64,000 nucleotides of DNA from Maridesulfovibrio sp050916235 (GCF_050916235.1 NZ_CP104854.1:3968001-4032000), one strand, 5' to 3'; positions 43,829-52,719 are shown, counted from the first letter of the stretch. The notes: generated from the sequence alone by a model not told the origin. Numbers and translations: made by a program.

Positions 43829-44965
43829 ATGAGTGCCCAGAAACCTTTATCCAAGACTTTCAACAAGGGTGACGTTATTTTCCGTGAGGGGGAGAAGGGG
43901 AACCTTGCCTTTATGATTCAGTCTGGAACCGTTAATATCATTAAGAATATTAACGGTAAACAGAGTGTCCTTGCTACTCTCGGTCCCGGTGAAATTTTCG
44001 GTGAGATGGCTATCATATGCAAAGCCCCAAGGGTTGCCGGTGCCGAGGCTTCTTCAGAATGTACGGTCATGATTCTTACGGCCAAGCTGCTTCTGCTGCT
44101 TTTGAAAAAAAGCCACCCAACAGTATTCCACCTGACCAGAATTCTGGCTTCCAGGCTTGCAAATTCAAACAGGACTGTTTCTGAAAACCGCAGCGACAAT
44201 TCATGGATGACCTTTTGCCGGTTGCTCCATCTCAAGCACCGAATCATAGAAACCAGCCCTCCGGATGACCGCCCGCTGGGCATCAATTTCGATGATTTCA
44301 GCAAAGAGCTTCTCGATATCACCAACATGCCCAAGGCTGAAATCAGCAGGTTTGTGAAGAACGCGATCGGCTTCAATATGGTTTCAACTACCAAGATTGC
44401 CAACCAGCCGTATATCATTATTACCGATCCGGACAATTTCCTCTTTGTTGCGGAAAACCTTTCCGGAGATATAAATAAGTTCGGAGGAAAGGTCAGCCTA
44501 GCTGACTATATGGATATTGACGATTTTGCAGCCATGGTCGATTCCACCCCCGAAATGATCTACAAAAAAGTCGGGGTAGCTGAATTTCCTGAGGATATAT
44601 GCGTTCTGCACAAGGATGCCACTGCACAGTGGGCTGAAAAGAAGGGGGATCGTTACTTCAAGGAAGCCAAGCGTAAACGTAAGTCCATTGATGAACTTGA
44701 AGGTGTAGAGGATATCGTCTTTGTTGATATAGGAACACTCAAGGAGGTTTTCAAGCGGCTTGGCTATTATAAACTTGGTATTCTGCTGGCTATAGCTGAA
44801 GAAGAGGCAAAAAAACGGATAATGATGTCTATTTCAAAGAAAATTGCGGATGCAATTATGAAAGATGCAAAATCTTCCGACGCAATAAGCCAAAGCGAAA
44901 TTGATGATGTTCAGGAAGAACTGATTGAGATGATCCGGGAGATCAAGTCCGGCGCGGAAGAATAA
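43829..44965 (+). CDS. cNMP-binding / HTH-like / FliG-C-like protein, copy 2
   Basis: 378 residues with the same order of domains as the gene before it. The cNMP domain has KGDVIFREGEKGNLAFMIQSG and LGPGEIFGEMAIICKAPRVAGAE. The HTH-like segment is DIDDFAAMVDSTPEMIYKKV, followed by a conserved KDATAQWAEKKGDRYFKE. The C-terminal EDIVFVDIGTLKEVFKRLG and KKRIMMSISKKIADAIMKD resemble FliG-C. The cNMP pocket differs: PRVAGAE replaces the RTA-type residues. I chose ATG 43829 with AAGGAG at 43816-43821; an ATG at 43799 has no clear site. The two copies differ throughout, so the duplication is old. Confidence 0.75.
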   Translation: MSAQKPLSKTFNKGDVIFREGEKGNLAFMIQSGTVNIIKNINGKQSVLATLGPGEIFGEMAIICKAPRVAGAEASSECTVMILTAKLLLLLLKKSHPTVFHLTRILASRLANSNRTVSENRSDNSWMTFCRLLHLKHRIIETSPPDDRPLGINFDDFSKELLDITNMPKAEISRFVKNAIGFNMVSTTKIANQPYIIITDPDNFLFVAENLSGDINKFGGKVSLADYMDIDDFAAMVDSTPEMIYKKVGVAEFPEDICVLHKDATAQWAEKKGDRYFKEAKRKRKSIDELEGVEDIVFVDIGTLKEVFKRLGYYKLGILLAIAEEEAKKRIMMSISKKIADAIMKDAKSSDAISQSEIDDVQEELIEMIREIKSGAEE

Positions 44966-45083
44966 TATTATTACTGCTTGTAATGAGTTTCAATTGTGTA
45001 TACCGCTGTATAAATTTTAAAAATCGTGTATTATTGATTTGTGGACCCTTGCCAACAAAACATCTGACACGGGAAAGTGAAAC

Positions 45084-46007
45084 ATGATAAGCAGAATTAC
45101 AATTATAAGCGGTAAAGAGGGTAGCCCCCTGCCCCAAACATCTCCTGAACAGCTTTTTCAGGGGCATCCGTTGTGGGCCAGGGATATTGAAAGTTTCAGT
45201 CCCTGGAACATGGATGATGCTGAGTACAGAACCTATTCCACATGGCTTTCCGGTGCCAGAAAAGGTATCCCGGTAGCCATATGCGGATCGTGTGTTTCAA
45301 GTCTCGATGTTGCATGGCGGCTTAATGCTCTGGAAGCTCTTGGTGAGTGGGGAAGTGTCCTTGCTCTGGAGCAGGAAACCGGGCGCGGACAGGTTCGCCG
45401 GGAATGGATATCCCCTCCGGGGAATATCTACGGCACCATCAAATGGCCGGCTATGGATTCAGGGGAACCCGGTGAGCCCAGACCGGTCTGGAACAGGATT
45501 CTTCCACTGGTTGTCGGTTATCTGGTATGCAAGGCTCTTAAGGACCTTGGAGTAGAAATCCAGCTTAAGTGGCCTAACGACATCCTCATTGATGGAAAGA
45601 AAGCAGGCGGCATACTCATTGAGGAACGGGATGGAGTTATCATGGTCGGAATCGGGCTTAATCTGGCCTACGCTCCTGATCGTGAGCTTCTTCGTCCTGA
45701 TCATGCCGTACCTGCCGGTAAGATCAATACCGATGATATGCAGCTCGGTCCACTTGAAACATGGATTGAGATGATCAAGTACTTCCGCAACAACTTTGAT
45801 GCAATCATCGAGTCCCAGGAAGCGGAGAACTTCATATATGAACTGGCCGATCAACTTGTCTGGTTCGGAGAAGAGGTTCGTATCGTGGATGGCCCTGAAG
45901 GCGTTGACCGTGGAGTTATCTGCGGACTCCGCTCAGACGGTGGACTTGTTGTGGAAAAGGATGGAGAAAAACATACTGTTTATTCCGGTTCCGTCATGCC
46001 CCTATAG
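45084..46007 (+). CDS. birA: Biotin-[acetyl-CoA-carboxylase] ligase BirA
   Basis: Attaches biotin to carrier proteins of carboxylases. 307 residues: an N-terminal extension of about 85 residues, then the class II synthetase-like catalytic domain with ALEQETGRGQVRREW, LKWPNDILIDGKKAGGIL and VGIGLNLAY, and a C-terminal SH3-like domain. It lacks the N-terminal DNA-binding domain of E. coli BirA, so it should not repress transcription. GGGAAAG precedes the ATG. Followed by a strong terminator. Confidence 0.92.
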   Translation: MISRITIISGKEGSPLPQTSPEQLFQGHPLWARDIESFSPWNMDDAEYRTYSTWLSGARKGIPVAICGSCVSSLDVAWRLNALEALGEWGSVLALEQETGRGQVRREWISPPGNIYGTIKWPAMDSGEPGEPRPVWNRILPLVVGYLVCKALKDLGVEIQLKWPNDILIDGKKAGGILIEERDGVIMVGIGLNLAYAPDRELLRPDHAVPAGKINTDDMQLGPLETWIEMIKYFRNNFDAIIESQEAENFIYELADQLVWFGEEVRIVDGPEGVDRGVICGLRSDGGLVVEKDGEKHTVYSGSVMPL

Positions 46008-46317
46008 CTTGCATTGCTTGCTAACTCCTGATTTTTCCTTGACATGCGCGGCTTGCTGAGGAAATGCTCTTCTACGGGACAAGGCTGTCAGGGAAGCAGC
46101 CTTGTTTTTTCCCGGAAGTGGAAAACTTGGTCCGGAGTTCTTCCGGAAAATCTTTGGATAGACTTTTTTGTCTGACCCCTGTCTTTTTTCTGGGCAGGGT
46201 GTTATCTCTATTTATCAACTGTTCTTATAGATTCTTTTAGAATATCGATATCTGATTCAGGCGGGCAGCCAGGTAAAATGCCCGCCTGTAAACTTCATGA
46301 TGTGCAAGGAGGAAGCA
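46008..46317 (+). promoter_or_regulatory. Structured leader of the PEP synthase gene
   Basis: 310 bases without a gene. It holds the birA terminator (46079-46111), an imperfect inverted repeat TTTTCCCGGAAG / CTTCCGGAAAA (46107-46118 and 46140-46150), and a perfect 10-bp stem CAGGCGGGCA / TGCCCGCCTG (46258-46288) 17 bases before the AAGGAGG site. No convincing -35/-10 pair could be fixed. The last stem lacks a T run, so it is more likely a control or stability element than a terminator. Confidence 0.5.
46079..46111 (+). terminator. birA terminator
   Basis: ACAAGGCTG (46079-46087) pairs with CAGCCTTGT (46097-46105), followed by a run of T. Confidence 0.88.
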
Positions 46318-49300
46318 ATGGCTGGTAAGACGGAAGAAGCCGGCACCGCTAAGAAGGCGGATGTCGCAGCTCCCAAGAAAGCTCAGAATAAGAAACAGCT
46401 TGAAACCAAGCTGGTTCTCACCGGTGCTGATATTGTTGAAATCGGAGAGGAAGCTGAGCTGCTGGTTGGTGGTAAAAACTACAATACTGCACTGATCAGC
46501 CAGGTCGAAGGTATCAGGTCTCCCCAGTTCAGGGCAATTTCTTCTATCGCTTTTCACAAACTCCTTGATGAAACCAGAGTTCATGCAAGTGTTGTAAGGG
46601 CTGTTGTAGACAGTGAATACAACGCGGTGGACTGGAGCAGTGAAGAGGTAAACAGTGACAGTGAATTTCTTCAGAAATTTGTTCGTTCCATAGCCCATGT
46701 GATCAGGGAAGAAGCCAGAAAACATTCTGATGAAACTCAGATCCAGCTCCGGACATTCATCAATAACGTAGTTGAAGGGTTTGCAACCTCCCCTGAAGGT
46801 ATCGACCAGTTGCGCAAGCGTTCGGTTCTGGTCCAGAGTGCCATCCTGTCCGTTTCTCTTCCTAAAGAGGTCGAAACAGCGGTCAAGGATGCATATCTTT
46901 CCATCTGCAAGGACGCAGGACTTGAGAATGAACCCGTTGCCGTTCGTTCCTCTGCTGCCGGAGAGGACAGTCGCAAGAAGGCTTTTGCTGGTCTCCAGGA
47001 TACTTATCTTAATATTGTAGGTGAGGAAAATTGCGCCACAGCCTATCACTGGGACTGTGCATCAGCCTACAACCTGCGCAGCATGACCTATCGTCGTGAA
47101 GCCATTCTCGACGCTGTAACCCTTGCTGAAAATACCGGTGACACCTCCATTGCCGAGAATGCCAAGAAAGAATGGGCAATTGAGAATACCTCCCTTTCCG
47201 TCTGCATAATGCGCATGATCAACCCGGTTATATCCGGTACCGCCTTTAGTGCAGACACTGCAACAGGATGTCGCGGAACTACCCGCAATGATCTGGTCTC
47301 CATTGACGCCAGCTACGGTCTTGGTGAGGCGGTCGTAGGCGGTATGGTCACTCCCGATAAATTTTACGTGTTCCAGCGTGACGATGGTTCCGAAGTTGTA
47401 GTTCGTAACATGGGCTGTAAGGACAAGAAGATCGTCTATAGCGAAAAAGGCGGCACCAAGGTGGAGAAAGTCCAGTCCGGTGCCGTGTACCGCTGGGCAC
47501 TTTCTCTGGCCCAGGCTGAAGAAGTAGCTAAAGGCGTCAGGTCCATCAGCAAGGCCTATGGCGGCATGATCATGGATACGGAATTCTGTCTGGATGCAGC
47601 CGACAGACTCTGGTTTGTTCAGGCTCGTCCGGAAACGCGTTGGAATGAAGAATTTGAGCAGCATCCCCATTCCATTTTCATGCGCAGACGCGAGGTTGAT
47701 GCCAAGGCGCTTATCGGTGCTGAAGTAATTCTCGAAGGTAACGGCGCATCCCGCGGTGCCGGGCAGGGAACCGTAAAATATCTTCGTTCCGCCCTTGAAC
47801 TGAACAAGGTTCACAAGGGTGATATTCTCGCTGCAGAACGCACTGACCCAGACATGGTTCCCGGTATGCGAATTGCCTCCGGTATCCTTGCTGACGTCGG
47901 CGGAGATACCAGCCATGCCGCGATCACTTCCCGTGAGCTGGGAATTCCTGCAATCATCGGTATTCAGCGCCTTGAAGTGCTGCGTTCCCTTGACGGACAG
48001 GAAATTACCGTTGACGGTTCCCGCGGTAAGGTCTACCGCGGCCTGCTGCCCCTAAAACAGGTGGGTGGCACTATTGATACCGCAAAACTTCCCGCGACCA
48101 AGACCAAGGTCGGTCTCATTCTGGCAGATGTGGGGCAGTCCCTGTTCCTTTCCCGCCTGAGAGAGGTTCCTGATTTCGAAGTAGGTCTGCTTCGCGCTGA
48201 ATTCATGCTCGCTAACGTAGGCGTGCATCCTCTTGCTCTTGAAGCGTATGACAACGGCAACCTTGACCGTCTGGTCCAAAAGAAACTTGATGAGCTTGAT
48301 TCCCGTTTGACCACGGTGATGAAGTCCCAGCTTGATTCCGGGCTGATCACCTTGAACCTTAAACTCAGGGAGTACGTTGGCGCGCTGACCGGACTGACCG
48401 ATGAGATGGATTCTCTGGCCAACGCCAATACCGCTCGCGGAACCGAGGAAGTTCTGGCCATGCACCGCAAGCTGCGTGAGCTGGATAAGAAGCTCGACCA
48501 TTATCTCGAACACGCCGCCGAGAGCCTTTACACCCTCAAGACTTCAGTCAAGATCGAGGAGCATGTAAAGGCGGTCATCGGTGTACATGCCGATGAGTAC
48601 TCTGATTCAAGATTCATCTATAAGCGCACAGAATCACTTGATGAACTTCCTGAAGTTCTCGAAAAAGCCAAAAACAACCCCGTGGTTCTTGAGTACATAG
48701 AAAAAATCAGAGCATTGCGTGAAGAAGTTGCCCTGAAGATGGGACTTAAATCCGAGATGGACGAAGTCACCACCCTCAGGCAGCGCATTTCCGATATTCT
48801 CAGATCCCGAGGTCTGCGTTCCGGTAAGGAAAACTATATCCAGACTCTGTCGCAGGGGCTGGCTCTCTTTGCCATGGCCTTTTACGGAAAGGATATTGTC
48901 TACCGGACAACCGATTTTAAGACCAACGAATACCACAACCTGCTTGGCGGACTTCTCTTCGAACATCATGAAGACAACCCCATGCTCGGTTATCGCGGTG
49001 TTTCAAGAAACGTTCATGACTGGGAGCTTGAAGCCTTCAAGCTTGCCCGTGGTGTCTTCGGCGGAAAGAATCTGCACGTCATGCTACCCTTCGTAAGGAC
49101 CATTGAGGAAGCACGCAGCATGAAGCGTTACCTTTCGCAGGTGCATAACCTTGAATCCGGTAGGGACGGCCTCAAGCTGATTCTCATGGCCGAGATTCCG
49201 AGTAACGCTGTGCTCAGTAAGGAATTCATCAAGGAAGTTGATGGATTCTCCATCGGTTCCAACGATATGACCCAGCTGGTTCTGGGGACTGACCGTGACA

Positions 49301-49899
49301 ACTCAAGGCTGCAGCACATCTATGATGAAGAGGATCCGGCTGTTGTCTGGGCCATTCTCTCCACCATCTTTACCGGTCAAAAGTTCGGAAAGAAAATCGG
49401 GTTCTGCGGGCAGGGTGTGTCCAACAGTGTCATCCTGCGCGGGGTAGTGTGCATCGCCGGTATTGTTTCCGCTTCCGTTGTGCCGGATACCTACCTGCAG
49501 ACCAAGTTGGACATGGCTGCGGTCGAGGCTGAAAACATCAAGGTCAGCGAACTAGGCAAGTGGATCAGAGCCCGTCATTTCGAGCGCCTTGCCAAGCTTA
49601 TGGAAGAGAACGGCTACAGCCACATTATCAAGAAGTACAAGACCCCTGAAGACCTTGAAGACTGGTACGAGGGAGAGATCAGAAGGCTTAACGAGCAGCT
49701 TCGCGATAATATCGACACTCCCAAGGAAGACTTCTACCGTCAGGAAATGGATACCTTCCGTGGAACTTTCCACAAACCGGTTATCTATTCCGCTTGGAAT
49801 TGGAGCCAGACCGTAGAAGATGCCATGCATCATGCCGGTTTTGCTACCTACGAGGAGCAGGAAGAAGCTCTGCAGAAGCAGCGCTCTAAGACTTGGTAG
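46318..49899 (+). CDS. ppsA: Phosphoenolpyruvate synthase (large form)
   Basis: Makes PEP from pyruvate and ATP for gluconeogenesis (pyruvate, water dikinase). 1193 residues against about 790 in E. coli. An N-terminal basic Ala/Lys extension (about 1-25) precedes the ATP-binding domain (AVRSSAAGEDS, GLGEAVVGG). The swivelling His domain has GGDTSHAAI with His533. An insertion of about 165 residues that is predicted largely helical (coiled-coil-like) follows, then the PEP-binding barrel with FCGQGVSN (Cys1030). The C-terminal tail is about 120 residues longer than in E. coli. AAGGAGG fixes the ATG at 46318. A structured leader precedes it and a terminator follows. Confidence 0.9.
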   Translation: MAGKTEEAGTAKKADVAAPKKAQNKKQLETKLVLTGADIVEIGEEAELLVGGKNYNTALISQVEGIRSPQFRAISSIAFHKLLDETRVHASVVRAVVDSEYNAVDWSSEEVNSDSEFLQKFVRSIAHVIREEARKHSDETQIQLRTFINNVVEGFATSPEGIDQLRKRSVLVQSAILSVSLPKEVETAVKDAYLSICKDAGLENEPVAVRSSAAGEDSRKKAFAGLQDTYLNIVGEENCATAYHWDCASAYNLRSMTYRREAILDAVTLAENTGDTSIAENAKKEWAIENTSLSVCIMRMINPVISGTAFSADTATGCRGTTRNDLVSIDASYGLGEAVVGGMVTPDKFYVFQRDDGSEVVVRNMGCKDKKIVYSEKGGTKVEKVQSGAVYRWALSLAQAEEVAKGVRSISKAYGGMIMDTEFCLDAADRLWFVQARPETRWNEEFEQHPHSIFMRRREVDAKALIGAEVILEGNGASRGAGQGTVKYLRSALELNKVHKGDILAAERTDPDMVPGMRIASGILADVGGDTSHAAITSRELGIPAIIGIQRLEVLRSLDGQEITVDGSRGKVYRGLLPLKQVGGTIDTAKLPATKTKVGLILADVGQSLFLSRLREVPDFEVGLLRAEFMLANVGVHPLALEAYDNGNLDRLVQKKLDELDSRLTTVMKSQLDSGLITLNLKLREYVGALTGLTDEMDSLANANTARGTEEVLAMHRKLRELDKKLDHYLEHAAESLYTLKTSVKIEEHVKAVIGVHADEYSDSRFIYKRTESLDELPEVLEKAKNNPVVLEYIEKIRALREEVALKMGLKSEMDEVTTLRQRISDILRSRGLRSGKENYIQTLSQGLALFAMAFYGKDIVYRTTDFKTNEYHNLLGGLLFEHHEDNPMLGYRGVSRNVHDWELEAFKLARGVFGGKNLHVMLPFVRTIEEARSMKRYLSQVHNLESGRDGLKLILMAEIPSNAVLSKEFIKEVDGFSIGSNDMTQLVLGTDRDNSRLQHIYDEEDPAVVWAILSTIFTGQKFGKKIGFCGQGVSNSVILRGVVCIAGIVSASVVPDTYLQTKLDMAAVEAENIKVSELGKWIRARHFERLAKLMEENGYSHIIKKYKTPEDLEDWYEGEIRRLNEQLRDNIDTPKEDFYRQEMDTFRGTFHKPVIYSAWNWSQTVEDAMHHAGFATYEEQEEALQKQRSKTW

Positions 49900-49920
49900 T
49901 AATAATTGAATTATAAGATT

Positions 49921-49952
49921 AAAGGCTGTCCCCTAGAGGGGCGGCCTTTTTC
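49921..49952 (+). terminator. ppsA terminator
   Basis: AAAGGCTGTCCCCT pairs with AGGGGCGGCCTTT (one bulge, one wobble), followed by TTTTTCTGTTTT. Confidence 0.85.
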
Positions 49953-50052
49953 TGTTTTAGGGTCAAGAAAGGTATAAAAGCCTTGCAAATCAACGCTTAT
50001 TCTTGACATGGAAGTAGGGCGGAGGCATATATTGGAGCTAACAGGAGTTACA

Positions 50053-50490
50053 ATGATCAGATCACGTAGATTTTTTAATATATTTTTTATTACAGTTACT
50101 TTGTCCTCCATGCTGCTGGGCGGTTGCTCCATGAGCTCCAACAACTATGTCGGACGCGAAGAATCATATGCTGACCGGGCTCCCCGCAAGCTGGGCAGAG
50201 GAATGACCAATATAGTTTCGGCGCCGCTTGAAGTTTTTAATCAGCCGGTTGAACTTGCTACGCAATCAAATGAACCGGCAGAACAGGCTGCCGGATATGT
50301 GGGTGGTTTGTTTGTTGGACTGGCTTATTGCGGAGGACGTATGGTGTCCGGAGTATACGATGTTGTTACATCTCCGTTTGGTGGACCTTCAGCTCCGACA
50401 ATGGAGCCGGATTTAATTTCGTCCGAGTTTGTTGATAAGGTTGATGAGCGTGACGCTCAATATTCCGATGTGACTGGACTTGGTGAATAG
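50053..50490 (+). CDS. Exosortase-associated lipoprotein (TIGR04073-like)
   Basis: 145-residue predicted lipoprotein with signal LSSMLLGGC. The mature part matches the pattern I recall for TIGR04073 proteins: RKLGRGMTNIVSAPLEVFNQPVE, then GLFVGLAYCGGRMVSGVYDVVTSPF and a Glu-Pro-rich tail. Such proteins often occur in species with exosortase/PEP-CTERM systems, but none is seen in this window. ATG 50053 follows AGGAG; the longer frame from ATG 50008 would precede the signal. Function unknown. Confidence 0.7.
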   Translation: MIRSRRFFNIFFITVTLSSMLLGGCSMSSNNYVGREESYADRAPRKLGRGMTNIVSAPLEVFNQPVELATQSNEPAEQAAGYVGGLFVGLAYCGGRMVSGVYDVVTSPFGGPSAPTMEPDLISSEFVDKVDERDAQYSDVTGLGE

Positions 50491-50519
50491 CAAGACCTGC
50501 TGTCTATTATGAGTTGAAC

Positions 50520-50556
50520 AAAACCTCCTCGGATGATCCTGATGGAGGTTTTTTTA
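50520..50556 (+). terminator. Terminator after the TIGR04073-like gene
   Basis: AAAACCTCC (50520-50528) pairs with GGAGGTTTT (50544-50552) over a loop of 15 bases, followed by T residues. Confidence 0.85.
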
Positions 50557-50585
50557 TTAATTTGATATTCAATACGGGAATCAGG

Positions 50586-51407
50586 ATGTTAAAAAAGAGC
50601 TTACTTGTTGTTTCAGTTGTTTTTCTTTTTAGCGGTTGTGCCAACAAACAGATGTTGAAAGATCAGATTGCACAGGTTCTTCGTGAAAATCCGCAGATTG
50701 TGCTTGAGGCTATGCGTGAAAACAGCTTGGATGTGCTAACAATTGTTGAGCAGGGAATTGATGCCCGCGAAAAGGCCAAACGTGAAGCACAGTTCGAAAG
50801 TGAAATCAGTAACCCTTTTAAGCCGGTAGAGTTGCCGGGACGTGTTTCTCTGGGAAGGGCCGATGCACCCGTAACTATTGTTGAGTATACTGATTTCCTT
50901 TGTCCTTACTGCAGCAAAGGTGCGAAAGTCGTACGCAAGCTGGTTGAAGATAATCCCGGAAAGTACAGACTTCTCTTTAAACATCTCCCATTGCATGAAC
51001 GTTCCCGCGAACTGGCAGCTGTGTTTGAGGCACTGACCATGATTGATGTCGAACAGGCATATAAATTTCATGACCTCGCTTTCGAACATCAGAAGGAACT
51101 TTATAAGGATAAGGATGGAGTTGTCCTCGGCCAGATTCTTGCGCAGGTCGGTGTAGACCTCGCGAAGCTGCAGAAGAAGCTTGAATCCCCCGAGGTGCAG
51201 GAAAGGCTGCTCAGCGATGAACGAGAGGCGAAGGAGTTCGGTCTTAACGCTACACCGACTTTTATTGTGAACGGTGTGTCTATTCGCGGTTATCTTCCTG
51301 CCGATCGTTTTGAAAAAACAGTAGACCTGATTCTTGAAAAATCAGCCAGCGTCAAAACCGAAAGCGGAGATGGCGAGGTCTGTGAAGATTGTCTCAACCA
51401 GATGTAG
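50586..51407 (+). CDS. DsbA-like thioredoxin-fold lipoprotein
   Basis: 273 residues. The lipobox VVFLFSGC ends at Cys18, followed by a helical stalk (about 20-75) and a DsbA-type thioredoxin domain with active site CPYC (106-109), in the context EYTDFLCPYCSKG. The cis-Pro loop reads NATPTFIVNG. Probably a disulfide oxidoreductase or isomerase anchored to a periplasmic membrane face. The CPYC dipeptide is closest to oxidative members. Two more cysteines (CEDC, near 267-270) form a CxxC at the C-terminus, which is unusual. I chose ATG 50586 because the longer frame from ATG 50514 overlaps the terminator. Confidence 0.85.
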   Translation: MLKKSLLVVSVVFLFSGCANKQMLKDQIAQVLRENPQIVLEAMRENSLDVLTIVEQGIDAREKAKREAQFESEISNPFKPVELPGRVSLGRADAPVTIVEYTDFLCPYCSKGAKVVRKLVEDNPGKYRLLFKHLPLHERSRELAAVFEALTMIDVEQAYKFHDLAFEHQKELYKDKDGVVLGQILAQVGVDLAKLQKKLESPEVQERLLSDEREAKEFGLNATPTFIVNGVSIRGYLPADRFEKTVDLILEKSASVKTESGDGEVCEDCLNQM

Positions 51408-51414
51408 GTGATTG

Positions 51415-52149
51415 ATGCGCAACTTTTCGAATATTTCAGAGCCGCCGGAAGACCTGCATATCTGTTTCGGTGGAGGCAATTTCAGGGCGATCGGTGACAA
51501 GATGATCGGTATCTGTCGGGACAGGCTCGGACTTGCACCAGATGAGATGGTGCTTGATATCGGGTGTGGCATAGGCAGACTGGCCTTTCCGCTGCTTGAA
51601 TATCTTTCGGAAGATGGAGGATATGAGGGGTTCGACACTTTTCCGGTGGGAATTAAGTGGTGTTCTGAGAATATTACCCCGGAATTTCCTAATTTCAATT
51701 TCCAACTTGTAGATATTTTTAACTCTACCTACAATCCATACGCAAAGACCACTGCGGCTGATTTCGTCTTTCCATTTGAAGACAACAGCTTTGATCTGGT
51801 GATGCTCAATTCCGTTTTTACGCATATGATGCCGGATGATATCTTCAATTACGTAAAGGAAATTGATCGTGTTTTGAATGATAATGGCCGGATTTTCGTG
51901 ACTTTTTTCCTCGTCAATGAGGAGTCCCGTGAGCTGATGAAAACCGGTAAGAGTGTTCACGATTTTCATAAATACGGGATCTTTTATACTGCCGATCCTA
52001 AAGATCCAATGGATGCTGTAGGTTATGACGAGCATTTTGTCCGTAATATTTTTGATCGGTATCGGTTCAGGATCCAGGATATTTTGTACGGAACATGGTG
52101 CGGGCGTCAGGCCAAGAACCATCAGGATATTCTGCTGATTACCAGATAA
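51415..52149 (+). CDS. Class I SAM-dependent methyltransferase
   Basis: 244 residues with the Rossmann-type methyltransferase motif I VLDIGCGIGRLAFPLLEYL (about residues 45-63), motif II-like GFDTF and motif IV DLVMLNSVFTHMMP. The C-terminal part carries a FYTADPKDPMDAVGYDE insertion. Substrate unknown; a small-molecule or quinone-like substrate is possible. AGGTGA lies ahead of the ATG. It follows the DsbA-like gene closely, so the two may be cotranscribed. Confidence 0.8.
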   Translation: MRNFSNISEPPEDLHICFGGGNFRAIGDKMIGICRDRLGLAPDEMVLDIGCGIGRLAFPLLEYLSEDGGYEGFDTFPVGIKWCSENITPEFPNFNFQLVDIFNSTYNPYAKTTAADFVFPFEDNSFDLVMLNSVFTHMMPDDIFNYVKEIDRVLNDNGRIFVTFFLVNEESRELMKTGKSVHDFHKYGIFYTADPKDPMDAVGYDEHFVRNIFDRYRFRIQDILYGTWCGRQAKNHQDILLITR

Positions 52150-52156
52150 TGATTTT

Positions 52157-52192
52157 AACCCTTCTGCTGGTTGTTTGCAGAAGGGTTTTTAC
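52157..52192 (+). terminator. Terminator after the methyltransferase gene
   Basis: Perfect 11-bp stem AACCCTTCTGC (52157-52167) / GCAGAAGGGTT (52177-52187), followed by TTTACTTTTA. Confidence 0.88.
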
Positions 52193-52221
52193 TTTTATGA
52201 ATTCCAGAAGAAGAGGGTGCT

Positions 52222-52719
52222 ATGTCTATAATAGAGAAGGACGCAATAATTTTTCACCCAATCGGCCATATCAGATCTCCTTTTGATAAACCTGAAGGGA
52301 TGCCTATTCAGCCTGCCGGAGCCAAAGATATTGAAGGGCATATTGAACTTTATGCTCCTCTTGAAGAAGGTTTGAAAGACCTCGACGGTTTTTCCCACAT
52401 TATTCTTCTGTACCATTTTCATGGTAATTCTGAATTCAGTCTCAAAGTTACTCCGTTCATGGACACAGAGGAAAGGGGCGTTTTTTCAACAAGGGCACCT
52501 AGGAGGCCCAATATGATCGGCATGTCTACCGTGGAACTTCTCTCCATAGAAGGAAATGTTCTCAAAATACGAGGAGTTGATGTGCTGGATAAGACTCCCT
52601 TGATCGACATCAAACCTTATGTGGCAAAGTTTGATGCGGTCCCGGCTACAAGGTTTGGATGGCTGGAGGAGAATGCCGAGAAGTCAGAATCATTGAAATC
52701 TGATGGGCGTTTTGTGTGA
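52222..52719 (+). CDS. trmO: tRNA m6t6A37 methyltransferase TrmO-like (TsaA family)
   Basis: Methylates N6-threonylcarbamoyladenosine at position 37 of some tRNAs. 165 residues with the TsaA signatures FHPIGHIRSPF, FSHIILLYHFH, GVFSTRAPRRPNMIGMSTVELL and the LDKTPLIDIKPY loop. The strand order is that of the TrmO barrel. Size is at the short end, close to the archaeal forms. An AGAGGG ribosome binding site precedes the ATG. Single gene. Confidence 0.88.
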   Translation: MSIIEKDAIIFHPIGHIRSPFDKPEGMPIQPAGAKDIEGHIELYAPLEEGLKDLDGFSHIILLYHFHGNSEFSLKVTPFMDTEERGVFSTRAPRRPNMIGMSTVELLSIEGNVLKIRGVDVLDKTPLIDIKPYVAKFDAVPATRFGWLEENAEKSESLKSDGRFV

